Assembly (NCBI RefSeq): GCF_015070855.1
Contig: NZ_JADDIX010000007.1
Location: 39,593-94,244 of the forward strand
Direction of reading: 5' to 3'
Source: Pseudomonas lopnurensis
GTDB lineage: Bacteria > Pseudomonadota > Gammaproteobacteria > Pseudomonadales > Pseudomonadaceae
Length of the DNA stretch: 54,652 nt
Positions 24,089 to 31,957 of the stretch are shown here, piece by piece; the first letter of the stretch is position 1, and each line of letters starts with the position of its first letter. A program made the position numbers and the translations under genes. The notes below the pieces were generated by a model, which made no database searches, was not told the DNA's origin, and was given only the letters and a program-made list of their open reading frames with translations.

Positions 24089-25084
24089 ATGAAACTGACC
24101 CGCTGCCTCACCGCGCTGGCCGCCGCTGCCGCCCTGTCTGCCGCTTTTACCGCCTCCGCCCGCGAATATTCGGTATCCACCGTGCTCTCCGACGCCTTCC
24201 CCTGGGGCCAGGCCGCCCAGAAGTGGGCCGACCTGGTCAACGAGCGCTCCAAGGGCGAGATCACCCTGCGCGTCTACCCCAACGCGCAACTGGTCGCGGG
24301 TGACCAGACCAAGGAATTCTCCGCCATGCGCTCCGGGCTGATCGACATGGCCGTCGGCTCGACCATCAACTGGTCGCCGCAGGTGCCGGAGCTCAATCTG
24401 TTCTCCCTGCCCTTCCTGATGAGCGACAACCGGGACCTGGATGCCATCACCCAGGGCGAGGCCGGCCAGATGGCCTTCGCCGCCATCGAGAAACGCGGCA
24501 TCGTCCCGCTGGCCTGGGCCGAGAACGGCTTCCGGGAAATTTCCAACTCCGCCAAGCCGGTAACCACGCCGGCGGATCTCGCGGGCCTGAAGATTCGCGT
24601 GGTCGGCTCGCCGCTGTTCCAGGACACCTTCAGCGCGCTGGGCGCCAACCCGACGCAGATGAGCTGGGCCGACGCCAAGCCGGCGCTGACCACCGGCGCG
24701 GTGGATGGCCAGGAAAATCCGATTTCGGTATTCGACGTGGCGCGCGTCGATCAGGTCGGGCAGAAGTACCTGACCCTCTGGCACTACATGGCCGACCCGC
24801 TGATCTTCGCCGTCAACCAGCGGGTCTGGAAGCAGCTGCCCGAAGCCGACCGCGAGCTGCTGCGCCAGGCGGCCATCGATGCCGGACAATGGGAGATCGA
24901 GCTGTCGCGCAGCGGCGAGGCCCAGCGCCTGGCCGACATCCGCGAGCGCGGCGTCGAGGTCGTCGAGCTGACGGCCGAGCAACATCAGGCCTTCGTCGAG
25001 GCGACCCGCAGCGTGCATGAGAAGTGGACGCCGAAGATCGGCACCGAGCTGGTGGAAGCCGCTCGCACCGCCATCGCCGAGTAA
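24089..25084 (+). CDS. TRAP transporter solute-binding protein, DctP family
   Basis: A 331-residue periplasmic binding protein with signal peptide MKLTRCLTALAAAAALSAAF... cleaved near TASA (about residue 24). The DctP core shows LKIRVVGSPLFQDTFSALGANPTQMSWAD, where the Arg normally contacts the substrate carboxylate, and DGQENPISVF. The start at 24089 has AAGGA upstream; the long frame before it lacks features. It is the first gene of a complete three-gene TRAP system (P-Q-M). It captures an organic acid, most often a C4-dicarboxylate or related carboxylate; the exact ligand is not readable. Confidence 0.92.
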   Translation: MKLTRCLTALAAAAALSAAFTASAREYSVSTVLSDAFPWGQAAQKWADLVNERSKGEITLRVYPNAQLVAGDQTKEFSAMRSGLIDMAVGSTINWSPQVPELNLFSLPFLMSDNRDLDAITQGEAGQMAFAAIEKRGIVPLAWAENGFREISNSAKPVTTPADLAGLKIRVVGSPLFQDTFSALGANPTQMSWADAKPALTTGAVDGQENPISVFDVARVDQVGQKYLTLWHYMADPLIFAVNQRVWKQLPEADRELLRQAAIDAGQWEIELSRSGEAQRLADIRERGVEVVELTAEQHQAFVEATRSVHEKWTPKIGTELVEAARTAIAE

Positions 25085-25130
25085 ACCGTTCTACCCCGGC
25101 GGCGCTCGCCGTCGGGATTCGAGGAAACCC

Positions 25131-25607
25131 ATGAACAATCGACAGGACGCGCGCCTCGAGCGCGTGCTGGCCACCCTGGCGCTGGTGATCATTGCCTTGA
25201 TCAGCCTGGCCAACGTGGTGGTGCGCTATTTCACCAATGCTTCCTTCGCCTTCACCGAAGAGCTCTCGGTGTTTTTGCTGGTCATCCTGACCTTCGCCGG
25301 CGCTTCGGTGGCGATGCGCAGCAACCGTCACATCCGCATCGGCTTCATCGAGCGGCTGTTTCCGCGCCTGCGTGTGCCGCTGATTCTTCTGCAATGGCTC
25401 GCCGGCGTCGCGGTGCTGGGCCTGGTGGTCTGGTTCGGCGGCCAGTTCGCCCTGGAGGAATACCAGTGGGATTCGGAGTCCCCCGGGCTCGGCCTGCCGA
25501 ACTGGTGGTACGTGGTCTGGCTGCCGCTGCTGGCGCTCTGCATCCTGGTGCGGCTGACGCAGATGACCCTCGACCGCCTGCGCGGGAGGCTCGCCGATGA
25601 GCCCTGA
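25131..25607 (+). CDS. TRAP transporter small permease, DctQ family
   Basis: A 158-residue membrane protein with four predicted helices at about 15-35, 45-65, 85-107 and 125-145. The motifs NVVVRYFTNASFAFTEELSVFLLV and SNRHIRIGFIERLFPRL are typical of DctQ. It pairs with the large permease to form the sodium-driven symporter. GAGGAAA precedes the ATG at 25131. Its 3' end overlaps the next gene by 11 nt, so translation is coupled. Confidence 0.92.
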   Translation: MNNRQDARLERVLATLALVIIALISLANVVVRYFTNASFAFTEELSVFLLVILTFAGASVAMRSNRHIRIGFIERLFPRLRVPLILLQWLAGVAVLGLVVWFGGQFALEEYQWDSESPGLGLPNWWYVVWLPLLALCILVRLTQMTLDRLRGRLADEP

Positions 25608-26892
25608 TCTGTGGATGCTCGCCAGCTTCCTGCTGTTGCTGCTGATCGGCGTGCCGGTGGCCTTTTCCCTGGCGCTGTCCGGGGCCATCGGCATCCTCGC
25701 CGGGCTCTCGCCGGACATGCTCGCCACCCTCGGCACCAACACCTACAACGGCGTCGCCAAGTACCCGCTGATCGCCATTCCGCTGTTCATCCTCACCGGC
25801 CTGGTGTTCGAGAAGTCCGGCGTGGCGCTGCGCCTGGTGCGCTTCGCCCAGGCCCTGATCGGCCCACGCCACGGTGGCCTGGCGATGGTCGCCATCCTGG
25901 TCTGCCTGATCATGGGCGGGATGAGCGGCTCGGGCCCGGCGGATGCCGCGGCGGTGGCCATGGTGATGCTGCCGAGCATGACCCGCGCCGGCTATCCGAA
26001 GCCCTTCTCGGCGACGCTGATCGCCGCCTCGGCGTCCACCGCCATTCTGATTCCGCCTTCGATCGCGCTGATCCTCTATTCCATCGTGGTCCCGGGGGTG
26101 GATCTGCGCGCGCTGTTCGCCGCCGGGCTTTTTCCCGGCATCATCGCCGGGCTGGTGCTGCTGGTGCCGGCCTGGCTGCTGGCCCGGCGCTACGGCTGGG
26201 AAAACCCGGAAGGTGCCGAGCGGCCCCCGCTGGGCGAGAGCTTCCGCCAGGCGCTGCCCGCGCTGTTCGCGCCGGTGCTGATCCTCGGCGGCCTGCGCAG
26301 CGGCCTGTTCACCCCGACCGAAGCCGCCGTGGCCGGCGTGACCTACGGCGTGCTGATCGGCCTGTTCGTCACCCGCGAACTGGACTGGCGCAACCTCTGG
26401 CGGCTCTGTGGCGAGGCGGCGGTGATTTCCGGCGTGGTCATGCTGATCATCGCCCTGGCGGGCATTTTCGCCTGGGCCGGGACCATGCTCGGCACCTTTC
26501 GCCATCTGGCCGAATGGCTCATCTCGCTGTCGGACAACGGCACGGTGCTGCTGATCCTGGTGATGATCGCGGTGTTGCTGGCCGGCATGCTGCTGGATGC
26601 GATCTCCATCTACCTGATCCTGATGCCGATCCTGATTCCGGTGATGCAGCACTTCGGCTGGAACCCGGTGTGGTTCGGCATTCTCCTGGCGATGAACATC
26701 GCCATCGGCCAGTTCACCCCGCCGGTCGCGATCAACCTGATGGTCACCGCGGAAGTCGCGAAGATCCGCCTGGAACAGACGGTGGGCTGGGCGCTGCTGT
26801 TCGTCCTGGTCATGGGCAGCGCCCTGCTGCTGGTGGCGATCTTTCCCGAGATCGCGCTGTGGCTGCCGAGGGTGCTCGGTTACGCGGTGTAA
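25597..26892 (+). CDS. TRAP transporter large permease, DctM family
   Basis: A 431-residue protein with about 12 hydrophobic segments. The conserved DctM stretches are present: GIPVAFSLALSG-like start (GVPVAFSLALSGAIGILAG), IMGGMSGSGPADAAAVAMVMLP, the IPPSIALILY loop, and the C-terminal MNIAIGQFTPPVAINLMV. It catalyses Na+-coupled uptake of the substrate delivered by DctP. The gene overlaps dctQ. A hairpin (stem CTGGTGCG/CGCACCAG) follows 14 nt after its stop, between it and the convergent thioesterase gene. Confidence 0.93.
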   Translation: MSPDLWMLASFLLLLLIGVPVAFSLALSGAIGILAGLSPDMLATLGTNTYNGVAKYPLIAIPLFILTGLVFEKSGVALRLVRFAQALIGPRHGGLAMVAILVCLIMGGMSGSGPADAAAVAMVMLPSMTRAGYPKPFSATLIAASASTAILIPPSIALILYSIVVPGVDLRALFAAGLFPGIIAGLVLLVPAWLLARRYGWENPEGAERPPLGESFRQALPALFAPVLILGGLRSGLFTPTEAAVAGVTYGVLIGLFVTRELDWRNLWRLCGEAAVISGVVMLIIALAGIFAWAGTMLGTFRHLAEWLISLSDNGTVLLILVMIAVLLAGMLLDAISIYLILMPILIPVMQHFGWNPVWFGILLAMNIAIGQFTPPVAINLMVTAEVAKIRLEQTVGWALLFVLVMGSALLLVAIFPEIALWLPRVLGYAV

Positions 26893-26905
26893 CCGCTGGC
26901 CAGAG

Positions 26906-26937
26906 GCTGGTGCGAACGCGCTGTCGGGCGCACCAGC
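26906..26937. terminator. Hairpin between convergent genes
   Basis: A 9-bp stem GCTGGTGCG/CGCACCAGC with a 14-nt loop lies between the convergent dctM and thioesterase genes. No T-run, so the terminator role is tentative. Confidence 0.4.
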
Positions 26938-26955
26938 AACACCTTCGCCAGAGCG

Positions 26956-27753
26956 CTAGCCGAACACCGTCACCGTCTGCCGGCTCAGCGCCACCAGTTC
27001 GCCGGCAGGCGTCCACAGTGCCGCGGCACAGTGTCCATAACCGTCGCGGGCATGCTCGATCAGCGCGCGATACATGCACCAGTCATGGCTGTCCACGGCC
27101 GGCAACGGCTGGATGAACTCGACGGTCCAGGTCAGCGAACTGCCTGGGGCGAAGCCCAGCAGATGCGAGAGCACCGCCGGCGGCCAGGCATCGACCAGCG
27201 CCAGCAGGTGCGCCTCGGTCATCGGCTCGCGCGGCACGTCGCCGCGCTGGCGCACCCAGCCGCCCATCTCGCGGGAGGTATTGCCCGAGAAAGGCAACCC
27301 GCCAATGCCCCAGCGCATCGCCAGGTAGCGGGTGAATTCCGGCGTGGCGCCCGGTACGTAGGGCAGTTCCTGACAGGCCTCGACCGGCGGCATCGCCGGC
27401 GCCGCTTCGGCCGCGACGGCGATGGCCGAAGCGCGGGGGGCGCCGAAGCTGCCCTGGACGATGGTGACCACCTGCCCGTCCTGCACCGCGCGGCCGAGCA
27501 TCTGGCTCACCGCCTTGCCCTCGCGCAGCACTTGGGCCTCGAAGCTCGCCGGGGTGTCGAGCGCCAGCGGCCCGACGAAGGTGATCGCCAGCGAGCGCAG
27601 CGGCCGGCCCTCCGGCACCTTGGCGCGCATGCTCTCGTAGACCAGCGCGGCGACCAGGCCGCCGAAGCCGGCCCGGCCCTGGCCCCAGCTGGCCGGGACG
27701 ACGATGTCACGCGGGTTGTCACGCACGGCCTGGAGCAACTCGGAAAGGGTCAT
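26956..27753 (-). CDS. Acyl-CoA thioesterase, double-hotdog (TesB-like)
   Basis: A 265-residue protein with two hotdog halves. The N-terminal half has GQGRAGFGGLVAALVYESM and RSLAITFVGPLALDTPASFEAQVLREGKAVSQ, the pattern of TesB-like acyl-CoA thioesterases. The C-terminal half shows SSLTWTVEFIQPLP and ALWTPAGELVALSRQTVTVFG. The start at 27753 has a strong AGGAGG. It hydrolyses acyl-CoA esters; chain length is unknown. It lies convergent to the TRAP operon and next to the tgpA operon on the same strand. Confidence 0.85.
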   Translation of the reverse strand: MTLSELLQAVRDNPRDIVVPASWGQGRAGFGGLVAALVYESMRAKVPEGRPLRSLAITFVGPLALDTPASFEAQVLREGKAVSQMLGRAVQDGQVVTIVQGSFGAPRASAIAVAAEAAPAMPPVEACQELPYVPGATPEFTRYLAMRWGIGGLPFSGNTSREMGGWVRQRGDVPREPMTEAHLLALVDAWPPAVLSHLLGFAPGSSLTWTVEFIQPLPAVDSHDWCMYRALIEHARDGYGHCAAALWTPAGELVALSRQTVTVFG

Positions 27754-27878
27754 GGCCACCTCCTGTCGATTGTTATGCCGAGCGATGTTAAAGGCATGCC
27801 GGCGGGCAGGCGAGTGCGACATGCGCAAGGTGCTGGATGAAATGCCGGATCATCCAGGCTGGAAATGGCTGGCCACGC

Positions 27879-29879
27879 TCATGAACGCTCGCCAGGCTGC
27901 GCGAAACGCCAGGGCAGTGCCCGCCGCAGCCGGCGCAAGGCCCGCGCAAGCTCGTCTGCCGCCGCCGGCTGCTGCGCATAGCGCTGCTGCTCGTAGAGCC
28001 GCACGAATTCGACGATCGCCGCCGCCTGGCCGGGCAGCATGCTCGCCGCACGCGCGGCGAAGCTGCGCGCGCCCTCGCCCGCCTGCCGCCACACGCCATG
28101 CCGGGCCAGCAGCCGCTCGAAGCGCTGGAACAGCCGCTGCTGCACGTCGCTCTCGCGCCGCCAGGGCTTGAACAGCAGCAAGGCGAGCACACCGACCAGC
28201 AGCGCCACGGCCGCCACCAGGCCAAGCCCGAGCGCCTGGCCGTCGAGCCTGCCGAACCAGCGTTGCAGCACCTGCAGCTGCTGCTCGCCCCGATAGTTGA
28301 GCACCCAGCGCTGCCAGCCGTAATTGAGGCTGTCCCAGCGCAGCCGCCATTCGTTCAGCCAGCCGATGTCGCGATAGCGCAGCAGCGACATCGGCTCCTC
28401 GGCCAGGAAGCTCTGCTCGCTTGCCAGGGCCTGCTCCAGGCCCTGCTCGACGCGCTCGGGGGCGACCTGGAAGGTCGGGTCGACACTGACCCAGCCGCGC
28501 CCGGCCACCCAGTATTCGACCCAGGCGTGGGCATCGAACTGGCGCACCGACAGGTAGTTGCCCGCCGGATTCACCTCGCCACCCTGGTAGCCGGCCACCA
28601 CGCGCGCCGGAATGCCGGCGGCGCGCAGAACGAAGGTCATCGCGCCGGCATAGTGCGCGCAGAAGCCGCTGCGGGTGTCGAACAGGAAATCGTCGACGAT
28701 ATGCGTGCCCACCGGCGGCGGCGTGAGGGTGTAGCGATAGGGCTGGCGATTGAAGTGCACCAGCAGCGCATCCACCACCGCCTGCGGCGTCCGCGCGCTA
28801 CGCCGCAGCTGCGCGGCCCAGGCGCGGCTGCGCGGGTTGCCCTGCTCCGGCAACTGCAGGGCGCGCTCCAGGCTCCGCGGCGCACTGCCGGCCTCGCGTC
28901 GCGCCTGCGGCCAGGAGGTCGCCCGGTAGAGCAACGGCTGGTTCACCGGTTGGCGCCGCTGCAGGTGGAAATCGGCCATCATCTGCGCCTGCCCCGGCTC
29001 CAGGCGCGGCACGTCCAGTGCGAACAGCCAGGGCTGGCCGCTGGGCTGCATGACGATGCTGTAGCCGAGTGGCTCGCCGGCCGGCTCCCACTCCGGCTCC
29101 TGCGGCACCTGCGAGGCGAAGGACTGCGACCAGCGCCGGCCATCGAAACGCTCGAAGGTCACCGCGCGCCAGTAGAGCTGGTCGCGCGGCGGGATTTCGC
29201 CATCGAAGCTGGCACGGAACGCCAGCGCCGCGGACTGCCCCAGGCGGGCGATGTCCCCCGGCGCCATATGATCGGCCAGGCCGGTCACGCCACGCTCGCT
29301 CGGCTGCGGCAGCGACCACAGCGGCGCCAGCCGCGGGAAGAACAGGAACAGCACCAGCATCAGCGGCACGGCCTGCAGCAACAACGCACCGGCCAGGCGC
29401 ACGGTCGGCCACGGCCGCGTCACCAGGCTGCTCTGCTGCAGGCCGATCATGGCGGCAAGCAGGGCCGTGACCGGCAGCAGGCTGTACAGACCGGCCAGCA
29501 GGCCGTCTTCGAACAGGTAGCTGGTCACCACGGCGAAGAAGCCGAGGAAGATCAGCACCAGCGCATCCCGGCGGCTGCGCATCTCCACCAGTTTCAGGAT
29601 GAATGCCGCGATCAGCAGTACCACGCCGGCTTCCAGCCCGACCAGGCTGCCGCGCGAGAGGTAGACGCCGAAGCCGGCACCGATCATCAGCGCCGCCTTC
29701 AGCCAGCTGTTGGGGTAGCGTGCGCGCATGCGGAAGATCTGCACCCGCCAGGCGGCGCAGCCCAGCCAGAGGCCGATGATCCACAGCGGCAGGTGCGCGA
29801 GGTGCGGCAGGATCACCAGCACCTGCGCCACCAGCAGCCAGATCAGGCTGTTGCGCGGGATGCCCGGCTTCGCGCTCAT
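27879..29879 (-). CDS. tgpA: Membrane-bound transglutaminase-like protein TgpA
   Basis: A 666-residue protein. The N-terminal DUF3488 region has about five to six membrane helices (residues ~5-190). A periplasmic transglutaminase-like domain with the Cys/His/Asp triad follows: Cys407 in RSGFCAHYAGAM, His near 451 in DAHAWVEYW, Asp near 467 in VSVDPTF. One more helix near 550-572 and a C-terminal DUF4129-like tail complete it. Offsets agree with P. aeruginosa TgpA (C404/H448/D464, from memory), which is essential there. The start overlaps the stop of the DUF58 gene as ATGA. Probable role: periplasmic peptide or envelope processing. Confidence 0.92.
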   Translation of the reverse strand: MSAKPGIPRNSLIWLLVAQVLVILPHLAHLPLWIIGLWLGCAAWRVQIFRMRARYPNSWLKAALMIGAGFGVYLSRGSLVGLEAGVVLLIAAFILKLVEMRSRRDALVLIFLGFFAVVTSYLFEDGLLAGLYSLLPVTALLAAMIGLQQSSLVTRPWPTVRLAGALLLQAVPLMLVLFLFFPRLAPLWSLPQPSERGVTGLADHMAPGDIARLGQSAALAFRASFDGEIPPRDQLYWRAVTFERFDGRRWSQSFASQVPQEPEWEPAGEPLGYSIVMQPSGQPWLFALDVPRLEPGQAQMMADFHLQRRQPVNQPLLYRATSWPQARREAGSAPRSLERALQLPEQGNPRSRAWAAQLRRSARTPQAVVDALLVHFNRQPYRYTLTPPPVGTHIVDDFLFDTRSGFCAHYAGAMTFVLRAAGIPARVVAGYQGGEVNPAGNYLSVRQFDAHAWVEYWVAGRGWVSVDPTFQVAPERVEQGLEQALASEQSFLAEEPMSLLRYRDIGWLNEWRLRWDSLNYGWQRWVLNYRGEQQLQVLQRWFGRLDGQALGLGLVAAVALLVGVLALLLFKPWRRESDVQQRLFQRFERLLARHGVWRQAGEGARSFAARAASMLPGQAAAIVEFVRLYEQQRYAQQPAAADELARALRRLRRALPWRFAQPGERS

Positions 29880-30838
29880 CGCGCGCCCTCCAGGTTCAGG
29901 TCATGCAGGGCCAGCGCGCGCAGGCAGGCGTCAAGATGCGCCTGGCCGCTGTCCGGGCCGATCATTGCGGCGGGCAGGCGCAGCGCGAAAGGCTGTTGGC
30001 GGTCGCTCAGTTGCACCACCCAATGGCAGAGCAACGACAGACGTTGCTCCGTATCGCCTGGCACAGCGTCGAAATCCAGCACAGGATCGCTGCCGAGCAG
30101 GCTGGCGAACTGCTTGACCAGCAGCCCCTGGCCGCGGGAATAGGCTTTCCAGTGCAGGCGCCGGCGCGAATCGCCCGGCTGCCAGGGTTCGAGCCCCTGG
30201 TAATCGTCGACGCCTCCGGCACGCGCCAGCAGTCCCTCCTCCTCGCTGTCCGGCGCGCCGCCCTGCTGCGGCCGCTCGCCGGCCAGCGGGCGCGGGTAGA
30301 CCAGCGCCGCCAGTTCCAGATCGATCCAGCTCCAGGCCACCAGCAGCCCCAGCGGGAAACGACTCTCCACCCGCACCCGGCCGGGCCGCAGCCAGCCGCG
30401 GCGCTGGGTCGGCAGGCTCAACTCGATTTCCACCGTGCCACCTGGCGGCACATCCAGCAGGCGCAGGCCGCTCGCCGGCCAACCCAGCGCGACCGCCTGA
30501 TAGGCGCGGCCGCGGCTTTCCAGGCGCACACGCAGACGCGCCTGCTCGCCGACGAAGGCCGCGCTGGCGCCGCCGGCCTGCAGCACCAGCCCGGCGAGGT
30601 TGCGCCAGGTATGCAGGATGGTGACCAGATAGACCGAACCGAGCAGGAAGGTCAGCCCATAGGCCAGGCTGTTCTGATAGTTGATCGCGGTGAGCAGCAT
30701 CAGCAGCAGCGCCACGAAAAAGGCCAGGCCGACGGCGGTGGGCATGATGAAGATGCGCCGCTGATCGAGGCGCACGCTGGAGGCCGGCGGAATCCGCCGC
30801 AGCAGCCAGCGCTCGCGAAAGCGCGGCAGCAGCCTCAT
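29876..30838 (-). CDS. DUF58 domain protein
   Basis: A 320-residue protein. Two membrane helices occur at about 32-52 and 57-77 (PTAVGLAFFVALLLMLLTAI and SLAYGLTFLLGSVYLVTIL). They are followed by a periplasmic/cytosolic beta-rich part, then the DUF58 signature GLEPWQPGDSRRRLHWKAYSRGQGLLVKQF near 225-254. The ATG at 30838 (MRLLPRF) is chosen; the upstream extension is Cys-rich and overlaps moxR oddly. It sits between a MoxR ATPase and TgpA, the standard arrangement MoxR-DUF58-transglutaminase, and probably forms a membrane complex with them. Confidence 0.9.
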   Translation of the reverse strand: MRLLPRFRERWLLRRIPPASSVRLDQRRIFIMPTAVGLAFFVALLLMLLTAINYQNSLAYGLTFLLGSVYLVTILHTWRNLAGLVLQAGGASAAFVGEQARLRVRLESRGRAYQAVALGWPASGLRLLDVPPGGTVEIELSLPTQRRGWLRPGRVRVESRFPLGLLVAWSWIDLELAALVYPRPLAGERPQQGGAPDSEEEGLLARAGGVDDYQGLEPWQPGDSRRRLHWKAYSRGQGLLVKQFASLLGSDPVLDFDAVPGDTEQRLSLLCHWVVQLSDRQQPFALRLPAAMIGPDSGQAHLDACLRALALHDLNLEGAR

Positions 30839-30872
30839 GAACGTCGCTCGCGCGTATGGGAAATCGCCGCCA

Positions 30873-31790
30873 TCAGAGCGCCGGCACCTCGCGCAGCAGC
30901 CATTGCACCAGGGCACCGCCGCCGTGACCGGTGGCATCGGCGCGCTCGCGCAGGCGGTGGCCGACCACCGTCGGCAGCACGGCCTGGACGTCCTCGGGGA
31001 TCACGTAATCGCGCCCGTCGAGAAACGCCCAGGCGCGCGCCGCCGCCAGCAGCGCGAGGCTGCCGCGTGGCGACAGGCCCCAGGCGAACTGCGGCTGGGT
31101 ACGCGTGGCTTCGGCCAGCCGCAGCACGTAGTCGACCAGCGCGTCGCTGACCCGCACGCGGGCGACCGCATCCTGGATCGCCAGCAGCTCGGCCTGTTCG
31201 AGCAGCGGCTGCAGCCGGGTCAGCAGGTCGCGCCGGGCCTCGCCGAGCAACAGGGCCTTTTCCGCCGCCCGGGCCGGATAACCCAGCGAGACGCGCATCA
31301 GGAAGCGGTCCAGCTGCGATTCCGGCAGGGCGAAGGTGCCGCCGGAGCTCACCGGATTCTGCGTGGCGATGACGAAGAACGGCTCGGGCAGCGGCCGGGT
31401 GGCGCCCTCGATGGTGACCTGCCCTTCCTCCATCGCCTCGAGCAGCGCGCTCTGGCTCTTCGGGGTGGCGCGGTTGATCTCGTCGGCCAGGATCAGTTCG
31501 GCGAAGATCGGCCCCGGGTGAAAGACGAACTGCCCGCTGTCCCTGTCGAACACCGAGGTCCCGAGGATGTCGCCGGGCAACAGGTCGGAGGTGAACTGGA
31601 TGCGCTGGAATTCCAGCCCCAGCACCTTGGCCAGGGCGTGGCTCAGGGTGGTCTTGCCCATCCCCGGCATATCCTCGACCAGCAGGTGGCCACGGGCCAA
31701 CAGACAGGCCAGGGCCAGCCGCACCTGGGCATCCTTGCCGAGCAATACTTCATTGACCGCTCGCAGACAGGCATCCAATCGGGTGCGCAT
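30873..31790 (-). CDS. MoxR-family AAA+ ATPase
   Basis: A 305-residue AAA+ protein of the MoxR clade. Walker A PGMGKT at residues 42-47, Walker B LILADEINR near 106-114, sensor 1 in VIATQNP, arginine finger region DRFLMR, and the C-terminal AAA_lid_2 with SPRGSLALLAAARAWAFLDGRDYVIPEDV. It acts as a chaperone-like ATPase for partner proteins, which here are presumably the DUF58 and TgpA products encoded just downstream. The ribosome binding site is GGAGAG before the ATG at 31790. It is divergent from the P-type ATPase gene. Confidence 0.93.
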   Translation of the reverse strand: MRTRLDACLRAVNEVLLGKDAQVRLALACLLARGHLLVEDMPGMGKTTLSHALAKVLGLEFQRIQFTSDLLPGDILGTSVFDRDSGQFVFHPGPIFAELILADEINRATPKSQSALLEAMEEGQVTIEGATRPLPEPFFVIATQNPVSSGGTFALPESQLDRFLMRVSLGYPARAAEKALLLGEARRDLLTRLQPLLEQAELLAIQDAVARVRVSDALVDYVLRLAEATRTQPQFAWGLSPRGSLALLAAARAWAFLDGRDYVIPEDVQAVLPTVVGHRLRERADATGHGGGALVQWLLREVPAL

Positions 31791-31957
31791 GCAACTCTCC
31801 TCTGTTTGTCCGCCCCGATGCTACTGGCCATCGGCAGCCAGGCAAAGCACGGGAAACGCCTGGTGACGAGTTTGTGACCCGGGCCTTGATCCAGCGCTAT
31901 GCCCGGCTGCGCGCGACCGCTTAGGCTTGACGTCTGCCGAGTCGTCAGGAGGATCCG

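Noticed and set aside
25345..26652. Open frame of 435 codons on the minus strand
   Set aside because: Lies opposite the TRAP permease genes; the product is Gln/His/Arg-rich shadow sequence.
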